This document shows, piece by piece, positions 6,546 through 14,505 of a DNA stretch of 23,442 bases. The notes below the pieces were generated by a model. The model searched no databases and was not told the DNA's origin. It was given only the letters and a program-made list of their open reading frames with translations. The stretch is from JBOFDK01 sp051656485 (lineage in GTDB: Bacteria > Bacillota > Clostridia > Lachnospirales > Cellulosilyticaceae). Position numbers and translations under genes: made by a program. Numbering within the stretch: position 1 is the stretch's first letter; the number at the start of each line of letters is the position of its first letter. The stretch spans positions 1 through 23,442 of the forward strand of contig JBOGBZ010000070.1 of NCBI GenBank assembly GCA_051656485.1, read 5' to 3'.

Positions 6546-8477
6546 TCCTTCACTAAAAACACATAAACTATACGGTGCTATACGTTCTTTTGCATCACCA
6601 TAATACATATAACGCAATACACTTTGTCTCTTATCTGTGTCGATTACTTTTCGCCACTTTTTCTCAGTTCTCGGCAGTTCAAAACTTAGCTCTTCGATAT
6701 AATTATTCACAATGATATAATACCTTTCACATTCCCCTTTGAGCTCCCATGCCAAACTCCTTGAATGATATGACCAATCTGGTTCATTGCATCTTACACC
6801 ATGCCATATAAGCTGACTGCTTGCTTCATTTTTCAACCATTTGCACTCTTTTCTAAAAGCAATCATCTGCCGTACAAACTCTAAGAGCAGTTCTTTTCTT
6901 TCATCCCACTCCCATTCCATCCATACACTTTCATTATCCTGACAAAAAGCATTATTATTACCTTGTTGCGTTCTTGCCACTTCATCTCCCATCACAAACA
7001 TAGGTACCCCTCTACTGAGAAGTAAAAGTGCAAAGTAGTTTTTCATACATTTAAAGCGTATGTTAAGGATCGTTTCATCCGTTGTTTCTCCTTCAATGCC
7101 ATGATTGAAACTATAATTCGCATTGTGCCCATCCCTATTATTTTCACCATTCACTTCATTATGCTTGGTATTGTAGCTCACCAAGTCCCACATGGTAAAT
7201 CCATCATGTGCCGTAATAAAATGAATGCTATGATAAGCCCCTTTGGAAGTCTCTCGGTAACGAATGGCTTCACCTACAAGGCACTGTGCCATATTTCTCA
7301 CAAGCCCCATATCACCTTTCACAACTTTACGTACCGTATCCCGGTAAAAATCACTCCACTCTCTAAAAGACCCAGGCATCCGCCCCACGTCATAACTTCC
7401 TTTCGCATCCCAGCTTTCACTGATAAGCTTCACCAAACCAAGTATGGGGTCATTGGCAATATCCTTCAGCAACCCTTGTTCGCACCACTTCCCTTGGTCA
7501 TCCTGCTGTAAAATAGATGCTAAGTCAAATCTAAACCCATCGATTCCAAAAGTTAGCACCCAGTATCTTAGACTTTCGATAATCATGTTTTTCACGACGA
7601 TATGCCCGTTATTCAGCACATTGCCTGTTCCCGAACAATTCAGATACTGGTTGGCAACTTTTTTATAATACTGCTCATCACCTAATGCCTTAAAATGAAA
7701 GACTTTCCCGCCTTCGCCACCTTCACCTGTATGATTGTAGACCACATCGAGAATGACCTCCATACCTAAGTCATGAATGGCTTTTACACATGTCAAAAAC
7801 TCTTCTCTCACTTGCAGTGGATCTACGGCATAGTCATCTGCTAATGCAAAAAAAGCAATGGGATTATAGCCCCACTCATCTTCTAAGATTTCACCTGTAT
7901 GTGGATGCCTATTTCGCAGTGTTTTTTTATTCCACTTGAATACTGGTAGCAGTTCAATGGTTGTGACCCCAAGCTTTTGAAGATACGGTAATTTCTCCAT
8001 AAGCCCTAAGAAAGTCCCTTTTCTCACGTCACTCATCCCACTACTTGGACTTTTGGTGAAATGCCCTACATGAAGCTCATAGATGATGGTTTCTTGCCAT
8101 GGAACGCGGGGTCTACTTCCCTCATAGACACTATCTACTCTAATTAAATTACGATACTGCTGGTGCCCTTTAGACGCTTTTATAACCCCTTTACAATACG
8201 GGTCTAATAAACATTCACTTAAACATCCTTCTTTATCTTGAAGCTGCCATGTATAGGCCTCTATTTTTGGCAAACCACAAAGCATCACATGAAAAATATC
8301 TCCTGTCCCATAATGTGTACGGTCTAGTACCTGTTCCAGCACTGGCACTGTATCATAAGCATGCTCATAAATTTTCAACACCATGACACTCGCAGACGGT
8401 GCATAAATACCCCATTGCATCCTTTCTCCACACGGTATACATCCTAATATCGGCTTTCCTCTTTCAACTTGATACAT
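6543..8477 (-). CDS. glgX: Glycogen debranching enzyme, GlgX/isoamylase type (GH13)
   Basis: A 644-residue alpha-1,6-glucosidase that should remove branches from glycogen or limit dextrins in the cytoplasm, since no signal peptide is seen. A CBM48-like N-terminal domain (about 1-110) precedes the GH13 catalytic barrel. All four GH13 regions are intact: DVVYNH (244-249), GFRFD with nucleophile Asp318, SESWD with acid/base Glu354, and TAHD (Asp425). GVPMFVMGDEVARTQ and NNAFCQDN near the C-terminal part fit the GlgX/isoamylase branch (GH13_11). The start has GGGGGAG upstream. It stands alone, convergent with the P-loop gene and divergent from tyrS, with no other glycogen gene in the window. Pullulanase-like use of other branched glucans cannot be excluded. 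Its promoter must lie in the AT-rich 8478-8600 stretch but no box pair is convincing. Confidence 0.9.
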   Translation of the reverse strand: MYQVERGKPILGCIPCGERMQWGIYAPSASVMVLKIYEHAYDTVPVLEQVLDRTHYGTGDIFHVMLCGLPKIEAYTWQLQDKEGCLSECLLDPYCKGVIKASKGHQQYRNLIRVDSVYEGSRPRVPWQETIIYELHVGHFTKSPSSGMSDVRKGTFLGLMEKLPYLQKLGVTTIELLPVFKWNKKTLRNRHPHTGEILEDEWGYNPIAFFALADDYAVDPLQVREEFLTCVKAIHDLGMEVILDVVYNHTGEGGEGGKVFHFKALGDEQYYKKVANQYLNCSGTGNVLNNGHIVVKNMIIESLRYWVLTFGIDGFRFDLASILQQDDQGKWCEQGLLKDIANDPILGLVKLISESWDAKGSYDVGRMPGSFREWSDFYRDTVRKVVKGDMGLVRNMAQCLVGEAIRYRETSKGAYHSIHFITAHDGFTMWDLVSYNTKHNEVNGENNRDGHNANYSFNHGIEGETTDETILNIRFKCMKNYFALLLLSRGVPMFVMGDEVARTQQGNNNAFCQDNESVWMEWEWDERKELLLEFVRQMIAFRKECKWLKNEASSQLIWHGVRCNEPDWSYHSRSLAWELKGECERYYIIVNNYIEELSFELPRTEKKWRKVIDTDKRQSVLRYMYYGDAKERIAPYSLCVFSEG

Positions 8478-8563
8478 CGTCTCCCCCTTACATTATTTTT
8501 AAAATTTAGAATTCTATTTTAATATATATTCTCACATTTTACACCTTTTAAACATTAAAATAC

Positions 8564-8591
8564 TTGAAATATTTTTTCTCTATGCTATAAT
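8564..8591 (+). promoter_or_regulatory. Promoter of the tyrS T-box transcript, extended -10
   Basis: TTGAAA (8564-8569), a 16-base spacer and a perfect TATAAT (8586-8591) preceded by TGC, giving an extended -10. Transcription would begin near 8598, just before the T-box stem I. This promoter and the T-box account for most of the 395-base gap between the debranching enzyme gene and tyrS. Confidence 0.85.
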
Positions 8592-8615
8592 AACCCATAT
8601 ATCAAAAAAACATTG

Positions 8616-8822
8616 ATGAAGACCTAGTAATAATATATGTGTGGTTTCCCAGAGAGTGTACGGTTGGTGCGAGTACATCCAGTATATATTATGAATTACA
8701 CCTTCTGAGTTGTGCTATGCACCGGTAGTTCCGTTATCGCTTCGAGGCAGACTTTGTCTGCAAATTAAGGTGGTACCACGAGTTAGCTCGTCCTTATCAG
8801 GATGATAGCTACTTTTTTTTTA
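8616..8822 (+). promoter_or_regulatory. T-box riboswitch (tyrosine-specific leader of tyrS)
   Basis: The conserved T-box AAGGTGGTACCACG is at 8767-8780. Stem I begins with an AGTAA motif (8625-8629) opposite a specifier loop holding UAC (8697-8699), a Tyr codon followed by the usual A. Flanking arms pair (GAAG 8618-8621 with CTTC 8702-8705; the taatatata-type arms above the loop), and the AGAGAG/GGTTGGTGCGAG elements sit in the distal part. A stem III hairpin GCAGAC/GTCTGC (8747-8761) precedes the T-box. AAGG at 8767-8770 can pair with CCTT at 8792-8795, forming the antiterminator that excludes the terminator at 8784-8821. By family mechanism, uncharged tRNA-Tyr binding would switch tyrS on. 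Confidence 0.96.
8784..8821 (+). terminator. Conditional terminator of the tyrS T-box leader
   Basis: TAGCTCGTCCT pairs with AGGATG-A/AGCTA across the loop TATC (8795-8798), with a small bulge, followed by nine T residues (8813-8821). The CCT arm is shared with the antiterminator, so the two folds are mutually exclusive. Confidence 0.93.
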
Positions 8823-8872
8823 CCCAAAATACAAAAAATATGAAAATAACACATTATAAGGAGGTTTGAATA

Positions 8873-10102
8873 ATGAATGCTTTTGACGTTTTAATGGAAC
8901 GTGGCTTTATTCAACAAACAACACACGAACAAGAAATCAGAGAACTTTTAGGCAAAGAAAAAGTTACTTTTTACATCGGTTTCGACCCAACTGCAGATAG
9001 CTTACACGTTGGTCACTTTGTAACAGTTATGGCAATGTCTCACATGCAACAAGCAGGACATCGCCCAATCGCCCTACTCGGTGGTGGTACAGGTATGGTT
9101 GGTGACCCAACTGGCAAAACTGACATGAGAAAAATGCTTACTCCAGAAATTATCGCACACAACGTAGCTTGCTTCAAAAACCAACTTTCTCGTTTTATCT
9201 CTTTTGATAACGATCAAGCGATTATCGTTGATAATGGTGACTGGCTTCTTAACTTAAACTACGTCGAATTCTTAAGAGAAATTGGTGTACACTTCTCTGT
9301 AAACCGTATGCTTACAGCTGAGTGTTTCAAACAACGTCTTGAAAAAGGTCTTTCTTTCTTAGAATTCAACTATATGCTTATGCAATCTTACGACTTCTTA
9401 GAACTTTACAGAAAGTTCAACTGTAAACTTGAGTTAGGCGGAAACGACCAATGGTCAAACATCTTAGGTGGTGTCGAGCTTGTAAGACGTCTCCACGGCG
9501 ATACAGCTTTCGGTATGACTTTCTCTCTTCTTACAAATAGTGAAGGTAAGAAAATGGGTAAAACTGAAAACGGTGCTGTATGGTTAGATGCTGAAAAAAC
9601 ATCTCCTTACGAATTCTACCAATACTGGAGAAACATTGCCGATGCAGATGTAAAGAAATGTTTATCACTTCTTACATTCCTTCCAATGGAGGAAGTAAAC
9701 CGTCTTGCTAGCCTTGAAGGTGCTGAAATCAATAAAGCAAAAGAAGTACTTGCTTTCGAAGTAACAAAAATCGTACACGGAGAAGAAGAAGCTAAAAAAG
9801 CTGAAGTAGGCGCAAAAGCTGCTTTCGGTGGTAAAGGTGCAAGCGGTTCTCTTCCTACAACTGATTTATCAGCAAGTCTTTTTGCAGGTGAAGGCATCGA
9901 TATCATCACACTTGTTGTGGATGAACTTAAACTTGTGCCATCTCGCTCAGAAGCACGTCGCTTAATCGATCAAAAAGGTATCAAATTAGAAGGTGTCGCT
10001 GTCGAAGCACTTGATTACAAAGTAACAACTGCGAACTTTACTGACAATGCACTGATGATTCAAAAAGGAAAGAAAGTATTCCACCAAGTGAATCTTATCT
10101 AA
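8873..10102 (+). CDS. tyrS: Tyrosyl-tRNA synthetase
   Basis: A 409-residue class I aminoacyl-tRNA synthetase that charges tRNA-Tyr. The HIGH-type signature is HVGH (residues 45-48, after DPTADSL) and the KMSKS-type signature is KMGKT (227-231). The tyrosine/ATP pocket segments GGGTGMVGDPTGKT and LELGGNDQWSNI are present. A C-terminal S4-like RNA-binding domain (about 345-405) contains PSRSEARRLIDQKGI. The start has a consensus AAGGAGG upstream, and the tyrosine T-box leader confirms the assignment independently. By eye its codon choice leans to C-ending codons (AAC, TTC, TAC) more than its neighbours, as expected for a highly expressed gene. It is monocistronic, closed by a strong terminator. 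Confidence 0.98.
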   Translation: MNAFDVLMERGFIQQTTHEQEIRELLGKEKVTFYIGFDPTADSLHVGHFVTVMAMSHMQQAGHRPIALLGGGTGMVGDPTGKTDMRKMLTPEIIAHNVACFKNQLSRFISFDNDQAIIVDNGDWLLNLNYVEFLREIGVHFSVNRMLTAECFKQRLEKGLSFLEFNYMLMQSYDFLELYRKFNCKLELGGNDQWSNILGGVELVRRLHGDTAFGMTFSLLTNSEGKKMGKTENGAVWLDAEKTSPYEFYQYWRNIADADVKKCLSLLTFLPMEEVNRLASLEGAEINKAKEVLAFEVTKIVHGEEEAKKAEVGAKAAFGGKGASGSLPTTDLSASLFAGEGIDIITLVVDELKLVPSRSEARRLIDQKGIKLEGVAVEALDYKVTTANFTDNALMIQKGKKVFHQVNLI

Positions 10103-10105
10103 TAC

Positions 10106-10152
10106 AAAAACAAAGTGTACCCTCTCTACAGAAGGTACACTTTATTTTTTTT
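10106..10152. terminator. Bidirectional intrinsic terminator between tyrS and the convergent AI-2E-family gene
   Basis: AAAGTGTACC (10112-10121) pairs perfectly with GGTACACTTT (10134-10143). A run of eight T follows on the plus strand, and a T-rich flank is present on the minus strand, so it can end both tyrS and the operon arriving from the right. Confidence 0.93.
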
Positions 10153-11341
10153 ACTGTTCTTTTCCTGAGAAGACATCACCCATGTAGCGTATAATCAGAA
10201 GTCTTATAAAACCAACCGCAGGAACGGCTAATAAGAAGCCTACGAGCCCCCAGAGTTGACCTCCTATGACGATAGCTAATAACACCACAATAGGATGTAG
10301 CTTCACCGTCTCACCCATAATATGAGGCACGATTACCCAGCCATCTAACTGCTGAAGGGCTACCACCGCAAGGACTGCATAAATCCCTTTTTGAGGTTCC
10401 CCACCGATAAAGCCTATAAACCCTGCAAGCACGAAGCCTACTACTGGGCCAAAATAAGGAATCAAGTTGAAAATCCCTGATATAATCCCGATAATAATCG
10501 CAAAGTCTATACCAATACACGTCAAAGCAATGCTTATCAACGTTCCCATAATGACCGCATCAATAAGCTGCCCTCTAATATAGCCTGAAAAGACATAGTC
10601 AATGTCTCGCCCTATATCCATCACTTCATTACGAATAGACTTAGGCACGAATAATAAAAGTAATCGCTGCCATATAATGAGTAATTTTTTCTTGTCTTGC
10701 AACAAGTAAAAAGCAATGACTATGCCTAAGCCTATACTAATGAGCTGACCACCTATTCCCTTTAATAAAGCCACTACTTTTAATGACATTTGGTCAATGA
10801 ACTGCTCGATAAAGCCGTATATTTTACCAATGACTTCTATATGCCCTTGTACAAAAGGTATATCATTGGCCATCTCATCTACATTTCTCAAGAGATTATG
10901 AAATGCAGCCACATAATTTTCTAAGGTTTCATTCATTGCTGTGTGCTGCAAAACCCCCATCACATCTCTTACATTAATCACTACAATCAAAATAATAAGG
11001 CCCAAAAACGCAATAAAGGTAAGGAAAGCTAGTAAGGTTGGCAATACACGCGTATTGCCAACTGCTTCAGTAGCTCCCCCTACCTTTTTCTTTTGATGCC
11101 ATGTAGGTAACTTCCCACATCTTTTATCGTAGAACGCCACTAAAGGATCCATTAAATACGCTATAATAAACCCAAATAAAAGTGGTGCAAAAAGTGTAAA
11201 TACTTTTTTAATAATGTTTACTAAATACCCCCCTATGACTTGAATACGTAAAAGCATGAAAGCTAATACCATAATAACGACTACCGTTGCCACAGTGTAC
11301 GCCGCAATGGTGAAATACTTATTATTTTTTTCAATTTTCAT
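10151..11341 (-). CDS. AI-2E family / PerM-like membrane transporter
   Basis: A 396-residue polytopic membrane protein. Hydrophobic segments are visible at about 12-33, 45-64, 103-123, 200-214, 262-278, 280-292, 296-313, 322-336 and 350-378. Family hallmarks are FYLLQDKKK (211-219), GQLIDAV (257-263), NLIPYFGPVVG (292-302) and VKLHP (346-350). The family (YtvI/YhhQ/PerM-like exporters) includes proteins linked to autoinducer-2 export and to sodium/proton antiport, so the substrate here is open. An AAGGAG site precedes the ATG. It is the last gene of the operon, 22 bases after pepD, and shares the terminator with tyrS. Confidence 0.87.
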   Translation of the reverse strand: MKIEKNNKYFTIAAYTVATVVVIMVLAFMLLRIQVIGGYLVNIIKKVFTLFAPLLFGFIIAYLMDPLVAFYDKRCGKLPTWHQKKKVGGATEAVGNTRVLPTLLAFLTFIAFLGLIILIVVINVRDVMGVLQHTAMNETLENYVAAFHNLLRNVDEMANDIPFVQGHIEVIGKIYGFIEQFIDQMSLKVVALLKGIGGQLISIGLGIVIAFYLLQDKKKLLIIWQRLLLLFVPKSIRNEVMDIGRDIDYVFSGYIRGQLIDAVIMGTLISIALTCIGIDFAIIIGIISGIFNLIPYFGPVVGFVLAGFIGFIGGEPQKGIYAVLAVVALQQLDGWVIVPHIMGETVKLHPIVVLLAIVIGGQLWGLVGFLLAVPAVGFIRLLIIRYMGDVFSGKEQ

Positions 11342-11363
11342 AGAGGTCTCCTTGATCTAATGT

Positions 11364-12827
11364 CTAAAGGTTTTTCATGTCTTTTAAGAGTGCAATGAGG
11401 TAACCGTATACACGCTCCATTGAAGAAATACTTGCACGTTCTTCAGGTGAATGAATGTCATAAGTGTTTGGACCAAAAGCGATCATATCTACACCTGGCA
11501 TTTTTTCTAAGATAAAGCCACATTCAAGACCTGCATGAATCGCTTTAATTTCAGGTTTTTTGCCATAGATCTCTTCAAATACTTCCACTGCTTTATCACG
11601 TAATGGGGATTCACTTGCATAAACCCATGCAGGATAATCGCCTGTAAGAATGCATTTTGCACCGATGTACTTACATACTGTATCAATCTTACGCTTGATA
11701 TTTTCTTTTTTGGTTGGCATCGAACTACGGATAGATACGACCATTTTAAGCATTTCTTTTTCTAGTTGTACAACCCCAATGTTAAGAGATGTTTCTACAA
11801 GCCCTTCAATTTGCATGCTTTGGCCCATAATACCATGAGGCATAATCATGATCATATCAAGGATTTTCTCTGATAGCTCTTGTGAAAGTACTTCTACTGT
11901 ACTATCTACCTTCATCGCTACAAGTTTAACATCTGGGTCTTGTGCTTCATACTCACTTGTAAACAGCCCTTGATAGTCCGCTACAATGGTTTCAAATGCT
12001 TCACACTGATTTTGCGGAATAGCTACTGTAGCTACTGCTTCTCGTGTGATAACATTGTCTTTTGTCCCACCTGAAAGTACTGCAAGTTGTAGTGGCATCA
12101 CCATACGTACTGCATCTAACACACGGTTCATAAGCACATTGGCATTGGCACGCTCACGGTGAATGTCTGCACCTGAGTGACCACCTAATAATTGATTGAT
12201 CTTTAAGTTGTAAAGGACTGTGCCTTCTGCCATTTTCTCGTAGCTTACAGGTAATTCAATAAGTGCTTTGGCACCACCTGCACAGCTTACTAAGAACTCA
12301 CCTTCATTATCTGTATCTAAGTTAATGAGCATCTTGCCTTCTAGGTATTCTGGATGCATTGCTGCTACCCCACCCATGCCTGTTTCTTCTTCTGTTGTCA
12401 TTAATGCTTCAATAGCTGGATGCTCTATTGTATCGTCTGCAAGTACTGCCATCTGATAAGCGATCGCTACACCATTATCAGCACCTAATGTAGTACCTCT
12501 TGCACGGATGAAATCTCCATCGATATACAGGTCTAATCCTTGTGTTTCAAAATCATGCTGTGTATCATTGTTTTTCTCACATACCATGTCTAAATGCCCC
12601 TGCATAATCACTGTCGGTGCATTTTCATACCCTTTAGTTGCTGGCTTTTTGATGTAGATATTGTTTGCCTCATCTTGCTTTACCCAAAGGCCAAGCTCTT
12701 CTGCAAACTTCACCATATAATCACTTACTGCTTTTTCATTGCCTGATCCTCTAGGGATACGACTTATTTCTTCAAAATAATAAAATACTTTCTGTGGGTC
12801 TAGGTTCTCTAAAACTCTTGCCATCAT
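11364..12827 (-). CDS. pepD: Aminoacyl-histidine dipeptidase PepD (Xaa-His dipeptidase, M20 family)
   Basis: A 487-residue cytosolic zinc dipeptidase that hydrolyses Xaa-His and other dipeptides. Metal and catalytic residues are visible: GHLDMVCEKN (His78, Asp80), LGADNGV (bridging Asp117), TTEEETGMGG (Glu146/Glu147), NLDTDNEGE, HSGADIHRERANA in the lid domain, and HAGLECG near the C-terminus. These are the signatures of M20C PepD rather than of short M20 peptidases. Two ATG codons stand in a row; AGGAGG upstream is 4 bases from the first and 7 from the second, so the true start could be 12824. It lies 21 bases after the UPF0210 gene in the same operon. A peptide-use role fits the substrate-binding lipoprotein nearby, but that is only neighbourhood. 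Confidence 0.95.
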   Translation of the reverse strand: MMARVLENLDPQKVFYYFEEISRIPRGSGNEKAVSDYMVKFAEELGLWVKQDEANNIYIKKPATKGYENAPTVIMQGHLDMVCEKNNDTQHDFETQGLDLYIDGDFIRARGTTLGADNGVAIAYQMAVLADDTIEHPAIEALMTTEEETGMGGVAAMHPEYLEGKMLINLDTDNEGEFLVSCAGGAKALIELPVSYEKMAEGTVLYNLKINQLLGGHSGADIHRERANANVLMNRVLDAVRMVMPLQLAVLSGGTKDNVITREAVATVAIPQNQCEAFETIVADYQGLFTSEYEAQDPDVKLVAMKVDSTVEVLSQELSEKILDMIMIMPHGIMGQSMQIEGLVETSLNIGVVQLEKEMLKMVVSIRSSMPTKKENIKRKIDTVCKYIGAKCILTGDYPAWVYASESPLRDKAVEVFEEIYGKKPEIKAIHAGLECGFILEKMPGVDMIAFGPNTYDIHSPEERASISSMERVYGYLIALLKDMKNL

Positions 12828-12848
12828 GAAACCTCCTAAGGTGCTTTT

Positions 12849-14207
12849 TTAATTTTTAAAACTATGTATAGGGGCTGGAATACGACCTCCACGATTGATA
12901 AACGCCGCACATGAATAAGGATTAACTGCCATAATTGGTGCACGGCCAAGGAGCCCTCCAAATTCCACACTTTCACCTATACCTTTTCCTGCTACTGGAA
13001 TGATACGAACTGCTGTTGTCTTCGCATTAATCATACCAATAGCCATTTCATCTGCTATAATTCCTGAAATAGTGCTTGCACTTGTATCACCTGGAATAGC
13101 GATCATATCTAGTCCAACCGAACACACGCAAGTCATTGCTTCTAACTTTTCTAAAGTGAGTGCACCTATCTCTGCCGCGCGAATCATAGCATGGTCTTCA
13201 CTTACTGGGATAAAGGCACCACTTAAGCCACCTACATAAGAAGACGCCATAACACCGCCTTTTTTCACACAATCGTTTAAAATGGCAATGGATGCTGTCG
13301 TTCCTGGTGCACCTGCTGATTCTAATCCCATCTCTTCCACAATCTCTGCAATACTATCACCAACTGCTGGTGTTGGTGCCAGTGATAAATCGATAATACC
13401 AAAAGGTACCCCTAATGTATTTGCTGCTTCTGTGGCTACCATCTGCCCTGCACGGGTAATTTTAAATGCTGTACGCTTCACACATTCACACATGGTCTCA
13501 AAGTCACGACCACGCACTTCTTCTAAGGCTTTTTTTACAACGCCAGGGCCACTCACACCTACGTTAATAACGGTGTCATGCTCACCTACCCCATGGAATG
13601 CACCTGCCATAAAAGGATTGTCTTCTGGTGCATTACAGAAAACCACAAACTTGGCACAGCCTATGCTTTCTCTTTCCTTTGTACGTTCAGCAGTAAGTTT
13701 TATAATTTCTCCTATGCGTTTGACTGCATCCATATTAATACCTGAACGTGTAGAGCCTACATTAATCGATGAACATACATGATCTGTCACTGCCAATGCT
13801 TCAGGTATAGATTCTAGTAATACCAAATCAGAAGGTGTGCATCCTTTTTGTACAAGTGCTGAAAAACCACCAATGAAGTTGATACCTACTGCTTTTGCAG
13901 CTCGGTCTAACGCCATTGCAATCGGCACATAAGACTGTGCTTTCGTCGCCCCACCTACTAGTGCAATAGGGGTTACGGAGATACGTTTATTCACGATTGG
14001 TATGCCGTATTTTTTAGAGATTATTTCCCCTGTCTCTACAAGTTTTTCTGCACGTTGTGTAATTTTATCATAAACATTATTACACAGTTTATCCATATCG
14101 TCTGAAATGCAATCTAAGAGGTTGATTCCCATTGTAATTGTCCGTATGTCTAAGTTTTCCTCTTGGATCATCTTATTGGTTTCTAATACTTCCCATCTTG
14201 AAATCAT
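12849..14207 (-). CDS. PFL-like protein, UPF0210 / DUF711 family
   Basis: A 452-residue cytoplasmic protein of the UPF0210 family, whose fold is related to pyruvate formate-lyase/ribonucleotide reductase barrels. Recognisable conserved blocks are GGATKAQSYVPIA, the STRSGINMD block, GAPGTTASIA and the C-terminal GGRIPAPIHSFKN. The glycyl-radical motif of true formate-lyases (RVSGY) is absent, so it is not a glycyl-radical enzyme. No reaction is established for the family. The start has GAGGAGG upstream. It follows the ACT-domain gene by 18 bases; this ACT-UPF0210 order recurs widely in bacteria, which suggests the two work together, the small protein perhaps as an amino-acid-sensing regulator. 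That last point is inference. Confidence 0.92.
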   Translation of the reverse strand: MISRWEVLETNKMIQEENLDIRTITMGINLLDCISDDMDKLCNNVYDKITQRAEKLVETGEIISKKYGIPIVNKRISVTPIALVGGATKAQSYVPIAMALDRAAKAVGINFIGGFSALVQKGCTPSDLVLLESIPEALAVTDHVCSSINVGSTRSGINMDAVKRIGEIIKLTAERTKERESIGCAKFVVFCNAPEDNPFMAGAFHGVGEHDTVINVGVSGPGVVKKALEEVRGRDFETMCECVKRTAFKITRAGQMVATEAANTLGVPFGIIDLSLAPTPAVGDSIAEIVEEMGLESAGAPGTTASIAILNDCVKKGGVMASSYVGGLSGAFIPVSEDHAMIRAAEIGALTLEKLEAMTCVCSVGLDMIAIPGDTSASTISGIIADEMAIGMINAKTTAVRIIPVAGKGIGESVEFGGLLGRAPIMAVNPYSCAAFINRGGRIPAPIHSFKN

Positions 14208-14225
14208 ACTCGGCCTCCTCTCTTA

Positions 14226-14495
14226 TTAAATACGATGCATGCAATCGAAAATGTGCTCATGTTGTAAACGAATGTCCACTTCTAATGTCTGGCCTAATGC
14301 AGCAAGTTCATCCACTACTTTTGTGAAGTCCTCACTACTTCCTGACATGTCTACAATCATCATCATATTAAAGTAACCTTGTACAATCGTTTGGGAAATA
14401 TCCAAGATATTGATCTGCTTTTCACTTAAAAGCATACATACCTTCCCAATAATACCTACTTTGTCTTTTCCTACAACCGTTATAATCCCTTTCAT
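14226..14495 (-). CDS. ACT-domain regulatory protein, UPF0237 family
   Basis: An 89-residue protein that is essentially one ACT domain. It begins with the ITVVGKDKVGIIGKV strand-loop-helix, the usual site of amino-acid contact in ACT domains (GKDKVG). The central ILDISQTIVQG and MMMIVD strands are also typical of UPF0237, a GcvR-like family. I start at the ATG at 14495, which has AAGGAGGAG a few bases upstream; the longer reading from 14567 overlaps the FtsA-like gene and lacks a ribosome binding site. It begins 10 bases after the FtsA-like gene ends and is followed by its usual partner, UPF0210. A ligand-sensing role is inferred; no ligand is known to me. Confidence 0.92.
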   Translation of the reverse strand: MKGIITVVGKDKVGIIGKVCMLLSEKQINILDISQTIVQGYFNMMMIVDMSGSSEDFTKVVDELAALGQTLEVDIRLQHEHIFDCMHRI

Positions 14496-14505
14496 AGACT
14501 CCTCC

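Noticed and set aside
8478..8563. Promoter for the debranching enzyme gene on the minus strand
   Set aside because: The stretch is so AT-rich that several -10-like hexamers occur, but none has a -35 at good spacing; I cannot choose one.
10311..10520. A minus-strand ORF overlapping the AI-2E-family gene in another frame
   Set aside because: The composition is atypical and it lies wholly inside a conserved membrane-protein gene.
13282..13782. A 166-residue plus-strand ORF opposite the UPF0210 gene
   Set aside because: It is an antisense shadow of a strongly conserved gene, with no ribosome binding site and low-complexity composition.
12849..14207. Calling the UPF0210 gene a pyruvate formate-lyase
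   Set aside because: The glycyl-radical motif and the formate-lyase length are absent; only the fold relationship justifies the PFL-like label.
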